Below, one piece after another: positions 6,823-9,207 of a stretch of DNA of 9,207 bases (the stretch's first letter is position 1; each line of letters opens with the position of its first letter). The stretch lies in contig JAZRFR010000070.1 in NCBI GenBank assembly GCA_045643785.1, forward strand, positions 1-9,207. Direction: 5' to 3'. The translations under genes and the position numbers were made by a program. The notes beneath the pieces were generated by a model. It ran no database searches, was not told the DNA's origin, and saw nothing but the letters and a program-made list of their open reading frames with translations. This DNA is from CAMEON01 sp045643785. GTDB taxonomy: Bacteria; Bacillota; Clostridia; Oscillospirales; CAG-272.

Positions 6823-8095
6823 AACTGTGAAAGCCGAAGGCGTCCACAGAGACGTGAGCCTCGCTTTCGTTGTAGTAGAATTTCCAGGTCACCGTGTGCC
6901 GTCCGCTGAGAGCGGACATGGACGCGGTGGCATCGGCGTAGCCCTCGGTGGGCGCAACCTTCATGTCGGCGTGATACATTCCGTCGATATACAACTCCAC
7001 ACGGCAGACGACCGGGGTGTTGATCCGCATCTGCATATAGGTCTCGCCCTTGAAATCCAGATAGCGGAAAAGCGCCGTGTCCCCGTCTCTGATCTCGGAG
7101 AGCACCAGATTCTCGGGAGAAGCTTCATCCCCTGCAATACGAACGTGACCGCTCAGTTCACAGGCCAGATTGGCGGGGATGTGATCAGAAACGGGAATGG
7201 CGCCCCCGACTCCCGAGGAGGTCTGCACGACCTCGGAGATGGATCCGTCCTCGTTGAAGCAGATAGGCTCGGCGCAGACGTGGCGGGAGAACTCGGTGCC
7301 GTGGGTGGAGCGATGGTAGAACACGTACCATTGCCCATTAAAACATTCCATAGAGCCATGATTGTTCCAGACCTTGGGGTCACAGCCGAAGTTGTCGATG
7401 ATGACACCGCCGTACTTAAAGCCGTGCATGGGATGATCCGAAACGGCATAGCCCAGGCAGGAGGGACGTCCGTCGGTACGGCTGGGATCACCATGGCGGT
7501 GGGTGTCCGCAAAGAGGTAATAGTATTTGCCGTTGATCTTTTTGACCGAGCTGCCCTCATGGAATTCATGCTCCTCCACGGTCAGAGGCGTGCAAACGGT
7601 ATCCTGCTCGATCTCCACCATGTTTTCCTTTAGCTTAGCGACGTGGCACCATGTGATCTGTCCCCAATAGAGATAGGCTTGTCCGTCGTCGTCGATGAAG
7701 GCGGCGGGATCGATGCCCCAAACTCCCTGAATCTGACCCACGTCGGTAAAAGGACCCGTGGGGGACTGAGACTTGGCCACTCCGCACCGTCCGTCGGGAA
7801 CACAGTAGTAGAGATAGTACCAGCCATCGCGATACGCACAGTCTGGAGCATAGAGCACCCCGCAATCCTGTGCCCAGGTGGAATCACTGATGGAAAAGGC
7901 AACGCCGTGATCCACCCAATGGATCAGATCGTCCGAGGAATACACATGGTGAACGGGACTGCAAAACCGTGTATCTCCCTGATGATCCATGGATCCGTAG
8001 AGGTAGATGCGGCCGTCTCCCCAGACGTGAGCTTCCACGTCCGGGATGAAAATATGGCTGTCCAGTATGGGGTTGTGGGCGTAGTCAAGGCTCAT
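6821..8095 (-). CDS. GH43 glycoside hydrolase (beta-xylosidase/arabinofuranosidase type) with C-terminal CBM6-like domain
   Basis: A 424-residue protein. Residues 1 to about 290 form a five-bladed beta-propeller with the three acidic catalytic residues of GH43: general base Asp19 in FIPDVEAH, the pKa-tuning Asp129 in WGIDPAAFIDDDG, and general acid Glu180 in EFHEGSSV. His246 in NNHGSMECFNGQWYVFYHRS is the conserved metal-site histidine. Residues about 300-424 look like a beta-sandwich of the CBM6/CBM36 kind (ALFRYLDFKG, VELYIDGMYHADMKV, LSGRHTVTWKFYY). No signal peptide is present, so it should act in the cytoplasm on imported short xylosides or arabinoxylo-oligosaccharides, supplying xylose to XylA. 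GH43 contains both xylosidases and arabinofuranosidases, and the operon favours release of xylose or arabinose without settling which. AAGGAGG lies eight bases before the ATG, and the gene starts 26 bases after xylA. Confidence 0.9.
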   Translation of the reverse strand: MSLDYAHNPILDSHIFIPDVEAHVWGDGRIYLYGSMDHQGDTRFCSPVHHVYSSDDLIHWVDHGVAFSISDSTWAQDCGVLYAPDCAYRDGWYYLYYCVPDGRCGVAKSQSPTGPFTDVGQIQGVWGIDPAAFIDDDGQAYLYWGQITWCHVAKLKENMVEIEQDTVCTPLTVEEHEFHEGSSVKKINGKYYYLFADTHRHGDPSRTDGRPSCLGYAVSDHPMHGFKYGGVIIDNFGCDPKVWNNHGSMECFNGQWYVFYHRSTHGTEFSRHVCAEPICFNEDGSISEVVQTSSGVGGAIPVSDHIPANLACELSGHVRIAGDEASPENLVLSEIRDGDTALFRYLDFKGETYMQMRINTPVVCRVELYIDGMYHADMKVAPTEGYADATASMSALSGRHTVTWKFYYNESEAHVSVDAFGFHS

Positions 8096-8121
8096 GGCAC
8101 AGACCTCCTTTGGGTATGAAA

Positions 8122-9207
8122 TCAGACTCCCGAGAAGAGGATATCGTTCAGAACAGACTCCAGATACTCCTGTCTGCCGCTCATGGGCATGACATCCTTG
8201 AGGTTCGCACCGTAGGCGGCAAGGGATTCCAGGGTGACGTTGCCCTCGCGGATATCCTTACCGATGCCCTCGTTGTAAGAGGCGTAGCGCTTGGCCACGA
8301 ACTCGTCAATACGGCCGTCCTCGATGATCTCATAGGCCTTGATGAGACCCAGAGCAAAGGCGTCCATACCTGCGATGTAGGACAGGAGCACGTCCTCAAA
8401 GGTGTTGGACTGGCGGCGTGCCTTGGCGTCGAAGTTGAGACCGCCGTTGGTAAATCCGCCTGCCTTGATGACCTCGTACATACAGAGGGTGGTATCATAG
8501 ACGTTAGTCGGGAACTGGTCGGTGTCCCAGCCCAGCAGCATATCGCCCTGGTTGGCATCGATGGAGCCGAAGATGCCGTTGACGGTAGCCACGCGCAGCT
8601 CGTGCTGGAAGGTGTGACCTGCCAGAGTGGCGTGGTTGGCCTCGATGTTCATGCGGAAATCGTCCATGAGGCCGTAGGTGCGCAGGAAGTTGGCGCAGGT
8701 GGCCACGTCAAAGTCGTACTGATGCTTGGTGGGCTCCTTGGGCTTGGGCTCGGTGTAGAAGTCACCGGTGAAGCCCTTGGCGCGGCCGTAGTCGCGGGCC
8801 AGGGTCAGGAACTTGCCCAGGTTGTCCAGCTCCAGAGCCATATCGGTGTTGATGAGGGTATCGTAGCCCTCACGGCCGCCCCAGAAGACGTAACCGGGAG
8901 CGCCCAGCTTGATGGCGGCGTCGATGCCGGCCTTGACCTTGCCTGCGGCGATGGCGTACACATCAGCTGAGGGAGAGGTAGCTGCGCCGGCCATGAACAT
9001 CTTGTTGCCGAACATGTTGGCGGTCACCCACAGAGGCTTGATGCCGGTCTGGTTCTGCTTCTCCAGCAGGTAGTCAGTGACGATCTCCAGGTTCTTGATG
9101 GACTCGGCCAGGGTCTCGCCCTCGGGAGCCACGTCCACGTCGTCGAAGCAATAGTAGTCAATGCCCACCTTCTGCATGAGGTCGAAGGCGTAGTCAACCT
9201 TGGCCTT
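8122..9207 (-). CDS. xylA: Xylose isomerase, class II (5' end cut by window) with an active-site His-to-Asp change
   Basis: The frame is open through the right edge; the Met codon at 9177 is internal, as residues KAKVDYAFDL precede it. 361 of about 440 residues are visible. The enzyme interconverts D-xylose and D-xylulose using two divalent metals. Metal and catalytic residues are present: WGGREGY; EPKPKEPTKHQYD (metal Glu and catalytic Lys); IEANHATLAGH (Glu and His); SIDANQGD and GWDTDQFP (three Asp); NFDAK (Asp). The ending YLESVLNDILF is family-typical. The anomaly is at visible residues 21-25: where family members read FHDVD or FHDRD, this has FDDVD, replacing the near-invariant His (His101 in E. 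coli numbering) that takes part in sugar-ring opening; its partner Asp25 is kept. It is the first visible gene of the operon. The promoter and any XylR or cre site lie beyond the edge. Confidence 0.95.
   Translation of the reverse strand, partial: KAKVDYAFDLMQKVGIDYYCFDDVDVAPEGETLAESIKNLEIVTDYLLEKQNQTGIKPLWVTANMFGNKMFMAGAATSPSADVYAIAAGKVKAGIDAAIKLGAPGYVFWGGREGYDTLINTDMALELDNLGKFLTLARDYGRAKGFTGDFYTEPKPKEPTKHQYDFDVATCANFLRTYGLMDDFRMNIEANHATLAGHTFQHELRVATVNGIFGSIDANQGDMLLGWDTDQFPTNVYDTTLCMYEVIKAGGFTNGGLNFDAKARRQSNTFEDVLLSYIAGMDAFALGLIKAYEIIEDGRIDEFVAKRYASYNEGIGKDIREGNVTLESLAAYGANLKDVMPMSGRQEYLESVLNDILFSGV

Noticed and set aside
5381..7633. A 750-codon plus-strand open frame opposite xylB and the GH43 gene
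   Set aside because: It lies wholly antisense to two genes with complete family motifs, shows no recognisable domain, and its Val/Gly/His/Ala-rich composition is what the antisense frame of GC-rich coding sequence gives. Its length follows from the rarity of stop codons there.
8110..8970. A 286-codon plus-strand open frame opposite xylA
   Set aside because: Antisense shadow of xylA, with no motif and a composition dominated by Val, Gly, Leu and Ala.
1..9207. tRNA, rRNA, CRISPR array, transposase or phage genes
   Set aside because: I saw no direct-repeat/spacer pattern, no tRNA-like cloverleaf in the short intergenic gaps, and no recombinase or phage protein among the supported reading frames.

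Overview
The window looks like a chromosomal segment of a moderately GC-rich member of the Clostridia, probably a gut-type Oscillospirales/Lachnospirales relative or a metagenome-assembled genome of one. The grounds are strong AGGAGG-type ribosome binding sites ahead of nearly every gene, the families present, and two intergenic elements of a style I associate with such genomes. I cannot name the species. None of the genes whose 3' ends are visible stops with TAG; five use TAA and two use TGA.

Left half, plus strand. Positions 1-1206 hold the 3' part of an RlmD/RumA-type 23S rRNA m5U methyltransferase, cut by the window edge. A ~97-bp interrupted palindrome follows (1212-1308). Next is an AT-rich gene of unknown function (1375-2340) whose best start lies nine codons before an in-frame TAG. 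Twenty bases later comes an SLC13/ArsB/NhaD-type membrane transporter (2361-3686), closed by a textbook rho-independent terminator (3704-3749). A hairpin-rich gene-free stretch (3750-3976) separates the converging gene sets.

Right half, minus strand, read from right to left. This is a compact xylose/xyloside operon: xylA (xylose isomerase, cut by the right edge), a GH43 glycoside hydrolase with a C-terminal CBM6-like domain and no signal peptide, xylB (xylulokinase), and a PHP-domain metallohydrolase. Gaps are 26, 12 and 57 bases, each downstream gene has its own Shine-Dalgarno, and I see no terminator between them. The implied pathway is: imported xylo-oligosaccharide is cleaved in the cytoplasm by the GH43 enzyme to xylose; XylA makes xylulose; XylB makes xylulose-5-phosphate for the pentose phosphate or phosphoketolase route. 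The role of the PHP protein is unknown. The operon promoter and any XylR or cre control sites lie beyond the right edge.

Most of the window is ordinary metabolism. The points most worth checking are: (a) XylA carries Asp where the family has its near-invariant active-site His, a one-base difference; (b) the in-frame TAG in the AT-rich gene; (c) the PHP protein riding in a xylose operon. I found no convincing new defence, mobile or RNA-guided system.
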